Positions 1 to 7,295 of a stretch of DNA of 9,618 nucleotides are shown one piece after another. Location: assembly GCA_011391115.1 (NCBI GenBank), contig JAABRC010000038.1:1-9618 (forward strand), in the 5' to 3' direction. The translations under genes were made by a program, and so were the position numbers. The DNA comes from Candidatus Egaibacter danicus. Its GTDB lineage: Bacteria > Pseudomonadota > Gammaproteobacteria > Burkholderiales > Burkholderiaceae. Position 1 is the first letter of the stretch; every line of letters begins with the position of its first letter. The notes under the pieces were generated by a model. It had not been told where the DNA came from. It ran no database searches and saw only the letters and a list, made by a program, of their open reading frames with translations.

Positions 1-1104
1 AAAAGCCAATGTGACATTTTCAGTCGCCAGCAAGGCCTGGTATTGCCGGACCAGAGACGCATGCGTCTGCGTCAGAATCGCAACAAAGTCCTGCACTGAC
101 AGTGACTGCAGTTCCACGCGAATCGGAAAACGACCCTGCAACTCGGGGATCAGGTCACTGGGCTTGCTCAAGTGAAAAGCACCGGATGCGATAAACAGAA
201 TGTGGTCCGTCTTGACCATGCCGTATTTGGTGGACACCGTGGTGCCTTCAACGAGAGGCAACAAATCGCGCTGCACTCCCTGGCGCGACACCTCGGCTCC
301 ACTGCCTTCACTGCGCGAAGTCACCTTGTCTATTTCATCAATGAACACAATGCCGTTTTGCTCCAGTACGTGCAGGGCATGGGTTTTGATTTCTTCTTCA
401 TTGACGAGCTTGCCCGCTTCTTCGTCGATCAGCAGCTTGAGTGCCTCACCAATCTTCAGTTTGCGCGTCTGCTTCTTCTGTTGCCCAATCTGTCCAAACA
501 TACCGCGCAACTGCTCGGCCATCTCCTCCATGCCAGCCGGGCCCATGATCTCCAGCTGCGGTGCGGCCTGAGCCAGCTCAATTTCAATTTCCCGATCTGA
601 GAGTTGGCCTTCACGCAATTTCTTGCGAAACGTCTGGCGCGCCGTACTCTCACCCTGCTCGCCTGAGGTCGCGCCCGATTCACCGCGGGGCAGCGGAACA
701 AGAATGTCGAGAACACGTTCCTCTGCAGCATCTTCTGCGCGCGCGCGCATTTTTTTCATCTCGGCAACGCGTGTCTGCTTGACCGCAATTTCAGCCAGGT
801 CGCGGATGATAGCGTCAACGTCCTTGCCGACATAGCCGACTTCCGTGAATTTGGTCGCCTCCACCTTGATGAAGGGTGCGTCTGCCAGTCGGGCCAGTCG
901 CCGTGCAATTTCAGTTTTTCCGACACCTGTGGGGCCAATCATCAGGATGTTTTTGGGCGTGATTTCACCCCGGAGACCGGGCTCGACCTGCTGCCGGCGC
1001 CAGCGGTTTCTCAGGGCAATGGCAACGGCGCGCTTGGCCTGATCCTGGCCAACAATATGTTTGTCCAGTTCGAGGACGATTTCCTGGGGCGTCATGGATG
1101 ACAT
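1..1104 (-). CDS. hslU: ATP-dependent protease ATPase subunit HslU (3' end cut by window edge)
   Basis: This is the AAA+ unfoldase of the cytoplasmic HslUV (ClpYQ) protease; it uses ATP to unfold substrates and feed them into the HslV chamber. My own minus-strand translation gives 368 residues open to the window edge. Visible motifs are Walker A GPTGVGKT at residues 57-64, the pore loop GYVG at 90-93, Walker B VFIDEIDK at 253-260, a sensor-1 region around ILFIASGAF (302-310) and the arginine-finger region ELQGRFPIR at 321-329. The insertion (I) domain lies between about 110 and 235. HslU is usually about 440-450 residues, so roughly 75 C-terminal residues lie outside the window. The start is the ATG at 1104, three bases after the hslV stop; a second ATG at 1095 is also possible. 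I see no strong Shine-Dalgarno, so translational coupling to hslV is likely. Identity is very secure. Confidence 0.97.
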   Translation of the reverse strand, partial: MSSMTPQEIVLELDKHIVGQDQAKRAVAIALRNRWRRQQVEPGLRGEITPKNILMIGPTGVGKTEIARRLARLADAPFIKVEATKFTEVGYVGKDVDAIIRDLAEIAVKQTRVAEMKKMRARAEDAAEERVLDILVPLPRGESGATSGEQGESTARQTFRKKLREGQLSDREIEIELAQAAPQLEIMGPAGMEEMAEQLRGMFGQIGQQKKQTRKLKIGEALKLLIDEEAGKLVNEEEIKTHALHVLEQNGIVFIDEIDKVTSRSEGSGAEVSRQGVQRDLLPLVEGTTVSTKYGMVKTDHILFIASGAFHLSKPSDLIPELQGRFPIRVELQSLSVQDFVAILTQTHASLVRQYQALLATENVTLAF

Positions 1105-1107
1105 GGG

Positions 1108-1656
1108 TCAGTCAAGCGTTTCTATCGTGTGGTTCATGTTGGTGTAAATGCACAACTCGCCAGCAATCTCAAGCGACTTCTTCACAATTTCCTGGGCCGA
1201 CATTTCGGTATGGTTGAGCAGGGCAATGGCCGAGGCTTGCGCGTAAGCGCCACCTGAACCAATGGTCACGACGCCGTTCTCTGGCTCCAGCACGTCGCCA
1301 TTACCGGTGATGATGAGAGATGCCTCCTTGTCAGCCACGGCAAGCATCGCTTCCAGGCGGCGCAACACGCGGTCGGTGCGCCAGTCGCGGGTGAGTTCAA
1401 TGGCCGCGCGAACCAGATGCCCCTGGTGTTTTTCGAGCTTGGCCTCAAATCGCTCAAACAGCGTGAAGGCATCTGCCGTAGCACCGGCAAATCCTGCCAG
1501 CACCTTGCCGTGATAGAGCTTGCGCACCTTGCGCGCGGTCCCTTTGACAACGATATTGCCCAGGGTCACCTGCCCATCGCCGCCAATGGCGACCTGACAG
1601 CCATCAGCCGTTTTGCGACGCACGCTGATGATGGTCGTGCCGTGAAATTGTTCCAT
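1108..1656 (-). CDS. hslV: ATP-dependent protease proteolytic subunit HslV
   Basis: This is the threonine peptidase (family T1, proteasome beta-like) that forms the double-hexamer chamber of HslUV. It is 182 residues long, close to the family norm of 175-185. The protein begins [10 protein letters not shown], so a six-residue propeptide precedes the catalytic Thr7, which should become N-terminal after autocleavage at Gly6-Thr7; in E. coli HslV only the initiator Met precedes this Thr. Other family signatures are GDGQVTLG (26-33), the lysine in VVKG (Lys38), GFAG followed by TADAFTLFE, and NGDV with a glycine-rich IGSGG stretch toward the C-terminus. hslU follows after 3 bp. Upstream, 36 bp separate it from the STAS-protein gene, with no clear Shine-Dalgarno and no obvious promoter, so co-transcription with that gene is plausible. 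Confidence 0.97.
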   Translation of the reverse strand: MEQFHGTTIISVRRKTADGCQVAIGGDGQVTLGNIVVKGTARKVRKLYHGKVLAGFAGATADAFTLFERFEAKLEKHQGHLVRAAIELTRDWRTDRVLRRLEAMLAVADKEASLIITGNGDVLEPENGVVTIGSGGAYAQASAIALLNHTEMSAQEIVKKSLEIAGELCIYTNMNHTIETLD

Positions 1657-1692
1657 GTGTTTTCAGACTGCGGTAAAGAACCGCGGGAGACT

Positions 1693-3537
1693 TCAGGTCA
1701 TGCGCCGAATCACGCTGGCGTGTTCGTGAATGCCGATGACATTGAAAAAAGTGGCAACCAGGCGATGCATGTCCCGAAACTGAACCTGACAACCCTCATC
1801 CTCGCGAGCGGCTACCCAGTTCAAGATGGTTCCGGCTGCCGCAAAATCAACCCGAATCAGTTTGGAGCAGGAGACCACCAGTCGCTGCGAGCCATGCCGG
1901 CTTTCCTCCAGTTTCTCCAGCGCGGCAAGCGCGTCGCCCCGCAGCTCACCCACCAGTTCCACCAGCACGGACTCTGGCACAGGCATGCCATCCAGACCAA
2001 CACGAACCGTCATGGCATAGTCCGGGTCAGACTCCAGTCCGCCTGAAGCTGAAACCGGATCACCGGTCCTGACCATGCCCTCGCTGCCAGGCAAACCGGC
2101 GTTGTCTTCCACATACGCGCATTGGGGCAGTTGCCAGGCTGGTGGTGAGACCTCGTAGGTCACGCAAAAGTCCAGCGCCACCAGTTCGAATTCATCCTGA
2201 CGCCGCATGACGCGCAAGGCATCCATGCGCAATCGCCACCAGGATGGATCACATTCCCGATCACCTGAAATGGTCAGCGGCCGCAAGACTTTTTCCAGGG
2301 CGTCAGCGCCCGAGAAACGTAACTCCACGGGCTGGGAACACCAGGCCGCAAATAGCCTGCCCAGCGGCGCCATCGCTTCGGGTTGAATCAGCGTCAGTGA
2401 TGACCAGTCCAGATGCCAGGGCGAGGCTTCGTTGGCCAGCGCCAGCCGCAACTCGTCAACGGAGGTCGTTGTAAAGGTTGCCGGAGATTTCCACGTGACC
2501 GAACCGGAGACCGACTCGGGACCGGAGGATTCATTCACCGGAGGAGGGCGACCCACCAGGTCCCGAATCGAGAACCATGCCGGCGCCGAACGTCCAAAGC
2601 GTTCGGCAAATTCGACGGCCACACCATCGAATTTGGCCTGCTGGCCCGTTGCCCGATACAGGTCAAAAAGTGCGCCCGTCCACAGGTCGGCCAACTCACG
2701 ACTTACTGCATCACCGCGCAAGGCGCCCAACAAGCCCGATTCGGCGCCAGCGTCGTCGCCGTTGGCAAACCGGATGGCCGCTTCTTCAAGTTCGGGATCT
2801 GTGCCAGCGTCATCCGACTCACCCGCATACAGTTTAGAGGTTGAAAAACCGGCGCCACCGATTTCGCTGTTCGGCGATCGAGCCACACTCATGGGACCCT
2901 GTCGCGATTCAATGTTGCGCGACTGCAGCGATGCGCGTGAATCCTGTGACGGCACGCCACCAACGGAAAGACCGTTGCCGGGCTGCGTATCCGTAAACTC
3001 ACGCGCGCTACGCGGGTGTGGCCGGGCGTCCAGGCTGGCCGCTTCGGTTGCCGCGTAACTGCTGGCCCGGAGCTCAGGCGCGATGGTTTCAGGCGCATTT
3101 TCCGCGTCGACAGGTGGCCTTTTGGCCGTTGGCGGTACCGGTACCACACCACGTGGCGCCGGCGTTTCGTCTTCCTGTTTGCCTTTCCACCACTGTTTGG
3201 ACATGTGGGCTTCGATCTCGTCGATCTTTTTCAGCGTGCTGGCCCGATCATCCGTCGAGGATGACAGGCTGCTGTGAAAGAACGAAGGGCGGCCCACCTC
3301 CGCTGCCAGATCGGCAGCACCGCGCTTGCGCAATTTGCGCAATTGATCGAATTCACGCTTGCGGACAAAGTCATTTTGCCGCTTGCGTTCAATCATTTCC
3401 TTGAGCGCCTGCTTGCTGAACGCACTGTCGGCAGCACCGGCATCCAGTTGATCCAGATCGGACCAGTTGGTCGTCGGATTACGGACGAACATGGCCACTT
3501 TGGACAGCAAACCGGGGCTATTGTCTTTGGTGGCCAT
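1693..3537 (-). CDS. Unnamed 614-residue protein with duplicated TPR-like/STAS-like modules
   Basis: I do not recognise a named gene. Reading the protein in order: a basic helical N-terminus rich in Lys/Arg (45-75); a low-complexity Pro/Ser/Ala linker (about 120-240); a TPR- or FimV-like helical segment (248-325); a first STAS-like segment (about 353-420); a second TPR-like segment (432-471); and a C-terminal STAS-like domain (505-614) ending in NVIGIHEHASVIRRM. Segments 284-323 and 432-471 resemble each other (Trp, then Leu-Tyr/Met-Arg, Gln-x-x-Phe, a VA-x-x-F core and a closing S-x-PAW), so TPR+STAS appears to be a tandem module. The position of the phosphorylatable serine in anti-anti-sigma STAS domains reads VDFAAAG (563-569), so classic phospho-switching looks unlikely. 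There is no signal peptide or membrane segment, so it is probably cytoplasmic. It lies 45 bp after dksA and 36 bp before hslV. The ATG at 3537 has no good Shine-Dalgarno, so the exact start is less certain. Function is unknown; a scaffold or regulatory role is only inference. Confidence 0.8.
   Translation of the reverse strand: MATKDNSPGLLSKVAMFVRNPTTNWSDLDQLDAGAADSAFSKQALKEMIERKRQNDFVRKREFDQLRKLRKRGAADLAAEVGRPSFFHSSLSSSTDDRASTLKKIDEIEAHMSKQWWKGKQEDETPAPRGVVPVPPTAKRPPVDAENAPETIAPELRASSYAATEAASLDARPHPRSAREFTDTQPGNGLSVGGVPSQDSRASLQSRNIESRQGPMSVARSPNSEIGGAGFSTSKLYAGESDDAGTDPELEEAAIRFANGDDAGAESGLLGALRGDAVSRELADLWTGALFDLYRATGQQAKFDGVAVEFAERFGRSAPAWFSIRDLVGRPPPVNESSGPESVSGSVTWKSPATFTTTSVDELRLALANEASPWHLDWSSLTLIQPEAMAPLGRLFAAWCSQPVELRFSGADALEKVLRPLTISGDRECDPSWWRLRMDALRVMRRQDEFELVALDFCVTYEVSPPAWQLPQCAYVEDNAGLPGSEGMVRTGDPVSASGGLESDPDYAMTVRVGLDGMPVPESVLVELVGELRGDALAALEKLEESRHGSQRLVVSCSKLIRVDFAAAGTILNWVAAREDEGCQVQFRDMHRLVATFFNVIGIHEHASVIRRMT
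1696..2025 (-). other. C-terminal STAS-like domain of the unnamed protein
   Basis: Residues 505-614 show a STAS-type pattern: strand VLVELVGEL, helix DALAALEKLEE, strand RLVVSCSKLIRVDF, helix AAAGTILNWVAARE, strand CQVQFRDM and helix HRLVATFFNVIGI. STAS domains act in anti-sigma antagonists, transporters and MlaB-like adaptors. The usual Ser in the D-S-S/G-L-G loop is absent (DFAAAG), which favours a binding role over phospho-regulation. This is domain recognition by eye. Confidence 0.65.
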
Positions 3538-3582
3538 GCGTGAGAGGTTGGAGGAAGGGTGTCAGCAAGTCGGTAGATTAAC

Positions 3583-4650
3583 TCAATCCCCAAACATTTT
3601 CTGCTTGAGTTCCCGGCGCTGCTGGGCTTCCAGCGACAGGGTGGCTGTCGGGCGGGCCAGCAAGCGGCCCACACCAATAGGTTCGCCGGTTTCGTCGCAA
3701 TAGCCGTAATCACCTGCGTCAATCCGGGCAATCGACTGCTCAATCTTCTTGAGCAGCTTGCGCTCACGGTCACGCGTACGCAACTCCAGAGCGTGCTCCT
3801 CCTCGATCGTGGCGCGGTCAGCCGGATCGGGCACCACGACGGTGTCTTCCCGCAGATGTTCGGTGGTCTCACCCGCGCTGCTCAGGATGTCCTGCTTGAG
3901 GACAACCAGCTTTTGTCTGAATGCTGCCATCTGGACATCGTTCATGTACTCCGAATCCGGCATGGCCATCAGCTCGGCATCGGTCAATTGGGTTGCCGGC
4001 TTGGTTTTCCAGTTGTTGGCCAGCTTGGGGTCTTTCTTGACGGCGGAAGGCAGCGGGGGAACGATCAGCGGGGACGACATGGTTTGGGTGTAACTGGCCT
4101 TGGCAGCAGTGGATGCCACCGATTGCGCCATGGAGGGTACGGTTAACGAGGCAAGGCGCGACGACGGACGACCCGCTTTCGGGGGCACAACCGGGCTGAC
4201 TGCCGGCATGGGGGCGGGTGCCGCCCTCGGCACGGGGGCGGCCACGGCCGCGGCGACCGGTTTAACTTTTACGGTGGATTCCTTCACATTCCCTTTCGGT
4301 TCTTTATGTACGACTGGTTTGGCAGCAGCGGCGGTTTTTGCCGTTTTCACGGTTTTAGCCGGCGGCGCTTTCACAGGTTTTACAGCAGCTTTGGCCACCG
4401 GCTTTTGTGGTTTGGCTTTAGCAGCAGACTTGGCAGGCGCCTTGGCTGGAGCTGATTTCGCAGGTTTCACGACCTTGACAGGCTTGGAAGCCGGTTTTGC
4501 GGCAGGTTTTGGCACTGGCTTGGTCTTGGCAACCAGCTTGACCGCGGGTTTGGCGACCGCTTTTTTTGCAGGCTTGGCTTTCGCCACCACTTTGGGGGCT
4601 TTAACTGGCGCTTTGGAAGGCGCTTTGGCCTTTCCAGGTTTGGCTTTCAC
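3583..4650 (-). CDS. dksA: RNA polymerase-binding transcription factor DksA with long Lys/Ala/Pro-rich N-terminal extension
   Basis: DksA binds the RNA polymerase secondary channel and, with ppGpp, represses rRNA promoters and activates amino-acid biosynthesis promoters. The conserved core is residues 235-355: YMND opening, a coiled coil with tip PDPADRA (Asp275, Asp278, Ala280, matching E. coli Asp71/Asp74/Ala76), then RTRDRERKLLKKIE and a C-terminal globular region ending KMFGD. The four zinc cysteines of E. coli DksA are reduced to one: Cys318, with Thr321, Ser339 and Ala342 at the other positions. Residues 1-130 carry about 38 lysines and only two acidic residues, mixed with Ala, Pro and Val, like histone H1 tails. 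I chose the GTG at 4650 because AGGAG (4662-4658) sits seven bases upstream. A longer reading from an ATG at 4869 has no such signal and overlaps the preceding gene. E. coli DksA is 151 residues, so this protein (355) is more than twice as long. It precedes the STAS-protein gene by 45 bp. Confidence 0.93.
   Translation of the reverse strand: MKAKPGKAKAPSKAPVKAPKVVAKAKPAKKAVAKPAVKLVAKTKPVPKPAAKPASKPVKVVKPAKSAPAKAPAKSAAKAKPQKPVAKAAVKPVKAPPAKTVKTAKTAAAAKPVVHKEPKGNVKESTVKVKPVAAAVAAPVPRAAPAPMPAVSPVVPPKAGRPSSRLASLTVPSMAQSVASTAAKASYTQTMSSPLIVPPLPSAVKKDPKLANNWKTKPATQLTDAELMAMPDSEYMNDVQMAAFRQKLVVLKQDILSSAGETTEHLREDTVVVPDPADRATIEEEHALELRTRDRERKLLKKIEQSIARIDAGDYGYCDETGEPIGVGRLLARPTATLSLEAQQRRELKQKMFGD
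3972..4650 (-). repeat. Low-complexity KAP-type coding repeats in the dksA 5' half
   Basis: The part of dksA coding for residues 1 to about 226 is built from degenerate, irregular short units such as KPAAKP, AKPVK and KAPAK, dense over the first 130 codons and then turning Pro/Ala/Val/Ser-rich up to about residue 205. The repeats make long spurious open frames on the plus strand. Such tails usually bind nucleic acid non-specifically; here that is inference from composition. Confidence 0.7.
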
Positions 4651-4856
4651 TTCTTGTCTCCTCGCAGAACTGGCCTGCGCATGCACTTCGCTGACGGACT
4701 GGAGCCGAACATTTTCTGTCTGACGGCTTTTGCCCACTGTTATACCTCTTTGACTGACCCTCTCGGACTGGCCACCAGAGTTTTCGCTGGCGCGCGAGTG
4801 TACAGCCTTCCCTGCCGGGAACCCCATAAGTTGTAAAAGCGAGACAAACATAGCAT
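4651..4856 (-). promoter_or_regulatory. Leader/promoter region of dksA
   Basis: These 206 bp separate the COG0523 GTPase gene from dksA and form the largest gap within the minus-strand gene row. Reading the minus strand, a TATAAC hexamer (4744-4739) matches the sigma-70 -10 consensus at five of six positions and would give a leader of about 80 nt, but I see no convincing -35 box. A second -10-like TACACT lies further upstream. A strong Shine-Dalgarno AGGAG is at 4662-4658. An inverted repeat TTCCC-TGCC-GGGAA (4808-4821) has a 5-bp stem and no U-tract, so it is not a standard terminator. Promoter placement is tentative. Confidence 0.35.
4658..4662 (-). promoter_or_regulatory. Shine-Dalgarno AGGAG deciding the GTG start of dksA
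   Basis: On the minus strand AGGAG is followed by seven bases (ACAAGAA) and then GTG at 4650. This is the best ribosome binding site I see upstream of any minus-strand gene here and supports translation of the whole Lys/Ala/Pro-rich tail. The next downstream ATG in frame (residue 192) has no such site. Confidence 0.8.
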
Positions 4857-5945
4857 TCAGACCAGGCACTGCTCCATACCCTGCAAAAAGATGTCCTTGG
4901 GCAAATCAATGCCTATGAACACCATTTTGCTCACCCGCTGTTCATCCGGGCCCCAAGCCGGACCCAGATCGCTGCCCATCAGCTGGTGCACCCCCTGGAA
5001 AATCACCTTGCGATCAGTGCCCTTCATATTGAGCACGCCCTTGTAGCGCAGCATGCGGGGCCCGTAGATATTGACGATGGCACCCAGAAAGTCTTCCAGC
5101 TTGGCCGCATCAAATGGTTTTTCTGACTTGAACACAAAGCTTTTCACATCGTCATCATGATGATGGTGGTGACCATGCCCGGCGTGGTCGTGGTCTGCAT
5201 CGTGAGCGTGCGAAGGGTGGTCGCAGTGCTCGCCATGTTCGTGATCATGGCCTTCGTGCCCATGGTCATGGGTGTGGTCGTGATCCTCGTCCTTGAGGAA
5301 ATCCGGGTCGATATCGAGCTTGGCATTCAGGTTAAAGCCTCGCAGGTCAAACACTTCCGATAACGCCACCTCGCCAAAATGCACGGCTTTTTGCGGTGCA
5401 CGCGGATTCATGTGCTTGAGCCGGTGCATCAGCGCGTCCGTCTCGTCTTGTGCCACCAGATCGGTCTTGCTGATGAATATCTGGTCGGCAAACCCCACCT
5501 GGCGGCGGGCTTCCTGCCGGTCATTGAGCTGGGTGGCCGCGTGTTTGGCGTCCACCAGCGTCAGGATCGAGTCCAGCAGGTAACTTTCGGCAATCTCGTC
5601 GTCCATGAAGAAGGTTTGCGCCACCGGGCCGGGGTCGGCCAAGCCGGTGGTTTCGATCACGACGCGGTCAAAATCCAGTTCGCCCTTGCGTTTTTTCTCG
5701 GCCAGATCACGCAGTGCACCCCGCAGATCCTCGCGGATGGTGCAGCAGATGCAGCCATTGCTCATCTGGATGATCTGCTCCTTGGTTTCGGAGACGAGGA
5801 TGTCGCTGTCGATGTTTTCTTCACCGAATTCGTTCTCGATGACAGCAATTTTCTGTCCATGCGCCTCGGACAACACGCGCTTGAGCAGCGTGGTTTTGCC
5901 GGAACCCAGGAAACCGGTGAGGATGGTGGCAGGAATGAGGCTCAT
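4857..5945 (-). CDS. COG0523/CobW-family GTPase with His-rich metal-binding loop (putative zinc metallochaperone)
   Basis: This 362-residue G3E-family P-loop GTPase resembles CobW/YeiR/ZagA proteins, which deliver metals, mainly zinc, to client enzymes. Walker A GFLGSGKT is at residues 11-18, the family metal motif CICC at 65-68, Walker B with ETTGLADP at 98-105, and the guanine-specificity motif SKTD at 159-162. Residues 219-263 hold about 20 histidines among Asp, Gly and Glu, an obvious metal-binding linker. The C-terminal CobW domain spans about 269-356. The ATG at 5945 gives a start (MSLIPATILTGFLGSGKT) typical of the family; extending to the TTG at 5984 adds 13 residues without support. 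rlmI ends 91 bp upstream and dksA begins 206 bp downstream. I see no clear Zur box upstream. Metal specificity cannot be read from sequence: zinc is likeliest, cobalt or nickel are possible. Confidence 0.92.
   Translation of the reverse strand: MSLIPATILTGFLGSGKTTLLKRVLSEAHGQKIAVIENEFGEENIDSDILVSETKEQIIQMSNGCICCTIREDLRGALRDLAEKKRKGELDFDRVVIETTGLADPGPVAQTFFMDDEIAESYLLDSILTLVDAKHAATQLNDRQEARRQVGFADQIFISKTDLVAQDETDALMHRLKHMNPRAPQKAVHFGEVALSEVFDLRGFNLNAKLDIDPDFLKDEDHDHTHDHGHEGHDHEHGEHCDHPSHAHDADHDHAGHGHHHHHDDDVKSFVFKSEKPFDAAKLEDFLGAIVNIYGPRMLRYKGVLNMKGTDRKVIFQGVHQLMGSDLGPAWGPDEQRVSKMVFIGIDLPKDIFLQGMEQCLV
5190..5291 (-). repeat. His-rich coding tract (HDH/HGH repeats) in the COG0523 GTPase
   Basis: Codons for residues 219-252 alternate CAT/CAC with GAC/GAT/GAG/GGC, and the tract continues as a run of histidines to residue 263. 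The nucleotide repetitiveness produces Val-, Met- and Thr-rich ghost frames on both strands that are not genes. Length of such tracts varies quickly within the family through slippage. Confidence 0.8.
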
Positions 5946-6036
5946 GATGGGTTCTTCGGTGGATTGGAGGAAACAGGACGGCAAACAGGGAAGGTGGGGA
6001 GTTTAGCGGCCTCTTCAAGCCTGATTCTGCACGCGG

Positions 6037-7239
6037 CTATTTGCGCATGACCACGAGCCCCTTGAGGTATTCGCCCTCAGGAAACGCAATGGTCATCGGA
6101 TGATCCGGTGCGCCGCCCATACGCTCGGAAATATAGCCGTCAACCCCCGCGTCCGACCCCGCCGAAGCCACGATCTTGTGGAACAGGTCCGCACTGATGC
6201 CGCCTGAGCAGGAATAGGTGAACAACACGCCACCGGGCTCCAGAATCTTGAAAGCCAGCCGGTTGATGTCTTTGTAGGCGCGCGCTGCACGCTCGGCATG
6301 CGTGACAGTGGGCGCAAACTTGGGTGGGTCCAGCACGATGGCGTCAAAGGTCCGGCCCTCAGTGCCAAACTGGCGCAGCGACGCGTTCACGTCGGCGTCC
6401 ATGAAGGTGGTTCGCGCCAGATCAAAGCCATTCAGCGCAACGTTGGCGCGGGCTTTCTCGATGGCCGGGCCGGATGAATCAATGGACGTGACGTGTGCCG
6501 CGCCTCCTGACAGGGCCGCCACCGTAAAGCCACCGGTATAGCAATAACAGTTCAGCACGCGCTGGAATTTCAGGCGGTGGGTGTAGTCAGCAAACCGTTT
6601 GCGGCTGTCGCGCTGGTCCAGGTAGAAGCCGGTTTTGTGGCCTTCGGCGATGTTCAGCGCCAGTCGCCAGTCGTGTTCGCGCAGCTCCAGCTCGACCGGA
6701 GGCGGTGCCCCGCCTCCCGCTGGCACGCCCCGCAACCACCCTTTTACCTCCGGCAGCCCCTCCAGCGCCCGCCCGCTGGCGTCGGACCGTTCGTAGAGTT
6801 GGGTGAGCCCGGTTGCTGCCAGCAGCGCGTCGGCCAGCACGCTTTTCCAGCGCTCGGCCCCGGCCGACGTGAACTGCGCCACCAGCGTGTCGCCATACCG
6901 GTCCACGATCAGCCCCGGCAAACCGTCGGATTCGCCGTGAACCAGCCGAAACCCGTCACTTTTTATAAAAAATCGGTCTCTAGCCCTTACTGCATATGCG
7001 CAAGCAGCTATTAAAAAAGGAGCATCTATGCGCTGAACCTCGTCAAAGCTCCAGACCCGCGCGCGAATTTTGGACGCCGGGCTGAACGCCGCCCAAGCCA
7101 GAAATTTGCCCTCATGTGACTCGACCCGCACCGTTTCGCCCGAATCCGCACCGCCCCGGGCAATGGCCGATTCAAAGATCCACGGGTGGTGGCGAAGCAG
7201 CGAGCGCTCCTTGCCTTCTCTCAGGCGAATGGTTTTCAT
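6037..7239 (-). CDS. rlmI: 23S rRNA (cytosine-1962 C5)-methyltransferase RlmI
   Basis: This SAM-dependent enzyme methylates C1962 of 23S rRNA. It has 400 residues (E. coli RlmI 396). An N-terminal PUA-like RNA-binding domain covers about 1-75 (LREGKERSLLRHHPWIF). A linker contains the family signature GESDGLPGLIVDR (102-114), and GHKTGFYLDQRDSR (200-213) leads into the Rossmann methyltransferase. The SAM-binding motif I is NCYCYTGGF (230-238), motif IV is DPPKF (304-308), and the catalytic cysteine is Cys344 in SCSG. The ATG at 7239 gives the standard family start; a longer open frame reaching 7515 would overlap the divergent gene and adds non-homologous sequence. The Shine-Dalgarno is weak (AAGG very close to the ATG). 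Residues 76-94 are encoded by an AT-rich, palindrome-containing stretch with rare codons (TTA, ATA, AGG, AGA, CGA), unlike the rest of the gene. The gene reads away from the diguanylate cyclase gene. Confidence 0.92.
   Translation of the reverse strand: MKTIRLREGKERSLLRHHPWIFESAIARGGADSGETVRVESHEGKFLAWAAFSPASKIRARVWSFDEVQRIDAPFLIAACAYAVRARDRFFIKSDGFRLVHGESDGLPGLIVDRYGDTLVAQFTSAGAERWKSVLADALLAATGLTQLYERSDASGRALEGLPEVKGWLRGVPAGGGAPPPVELELREHDWRLALNIAEGHKTGFYLDQRDSRKRFADYTHRLKFQRVLNCYCYTGGFTVAALSGGAAHVTSIDSSGPAIEKARANVALNGFDLARTTFMDADVNASLRQFGTEGRTFDAIVLDPPKFAPTVTHAERAARAYKDINRLAFKILEPGGVLFTYSCSGGISADLFHKIVASAGSDAGVDGYISERMGGAPDHPMTIAFPEGEYLKGLVVMRK
6958..7014 (-). repeat. AT-rich palindromic repeat-like element inside rlmI
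   Basis: A stretch of about 57 bp differs sharply from the GC-rich gene around it. It contains a 12-bp palindrome TTTTTATAAAAA (6960-6971) and an imperfect dyad at 6981-7010 (TAGC/GCTA ends around GCATATGC, common centre 6995.5, nine Watson-Crick pairs plus two G-T). An A-run (7013-7018) just outside mirrors the left flank. It stays in frame and encodes RlmI residues 76-94, with rare codons throughout. From memory it resembles short interspersed repeats containing AGCTGCTTGCGC that are common in Comamonadaceae genomes; I cannot verify that here. Confidence 0.55.
7163..7239 (-). repeat. Direct repeat copy A: first 77 bp of rlmI
   Basis: The first 77 bp of rlmI (start codon to about codon 26) recur at 8518-8593 in the same orientation. 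A hand alignment gives 67 identical positions of 77 (about 87%), with one single-base gap. This copy is the functional one, since it is in frame with the complete gene. Confidence 0.85.
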
Positions 7240-7270
7240 GCCTTCTATTGTCGTTGCAGCCTGAATTACC

Positions 7271-7290
7271 GGGGACTGCCCCTTCTTTTT
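7271..7290 (+). terminator. Hairpin GGGG-ACTG-CCCC followed by a T-rich run
   Basis: On the plus strand a 4-bp GGGG/CCCC stem with an ACTG loop is followed at once by TTCTTTTT, the layout of a rho-independent terminator. The stem is short. No plus-strand gene ends here, because it lies in the divergent gap between rlmI and the GGDEF gene; it may block antisense read-through or be a repeat relic. Confidence 0.3.
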
Positions 7291-7295
7291 CCGCC

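Noticed and set aside
1670..1684. Hairpin GCGGT-AAAGA-ACCGC before hslV as a terminator
   Set aside because: The stem is only 5 bp and no U-tract follows in the minus direction; there is too little to call it a regulatory element.
4100..4723. Long plus-strand open frame rich in Gly/Ala/Thr/Phe
   Set aside because: It is the antisense shadow of the Lys/Ala/Pro repeats of dksA; it has no family features.
4725..4750. Possible Zur site around TATAACA near the dksA promoter
   Set aside because: Only one half-site is present; the other arm of the palindrome is missing.
4651..4869. N-terminal extension of DksA to an ATG at 4869
   Set aside because: It overlaps the end of the GTPase gene, its residues lack DksA-like or tail-like composition, and a strong Shine-Dalgarno marks the GTG at 4650 instead.
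5157..5363. Val/Met-rich plus-strand frame looking like a small membrane protein
   Set aside because: It is the reverse complement of the histidine-rich codon tract of the GTPase.
5946..6036. Terminator or promoter between rlmI and the GTPase gene
   Set aside because: Only a weak 5-bp stem is visible with no T-run, and no convincing -35/-10 pair.
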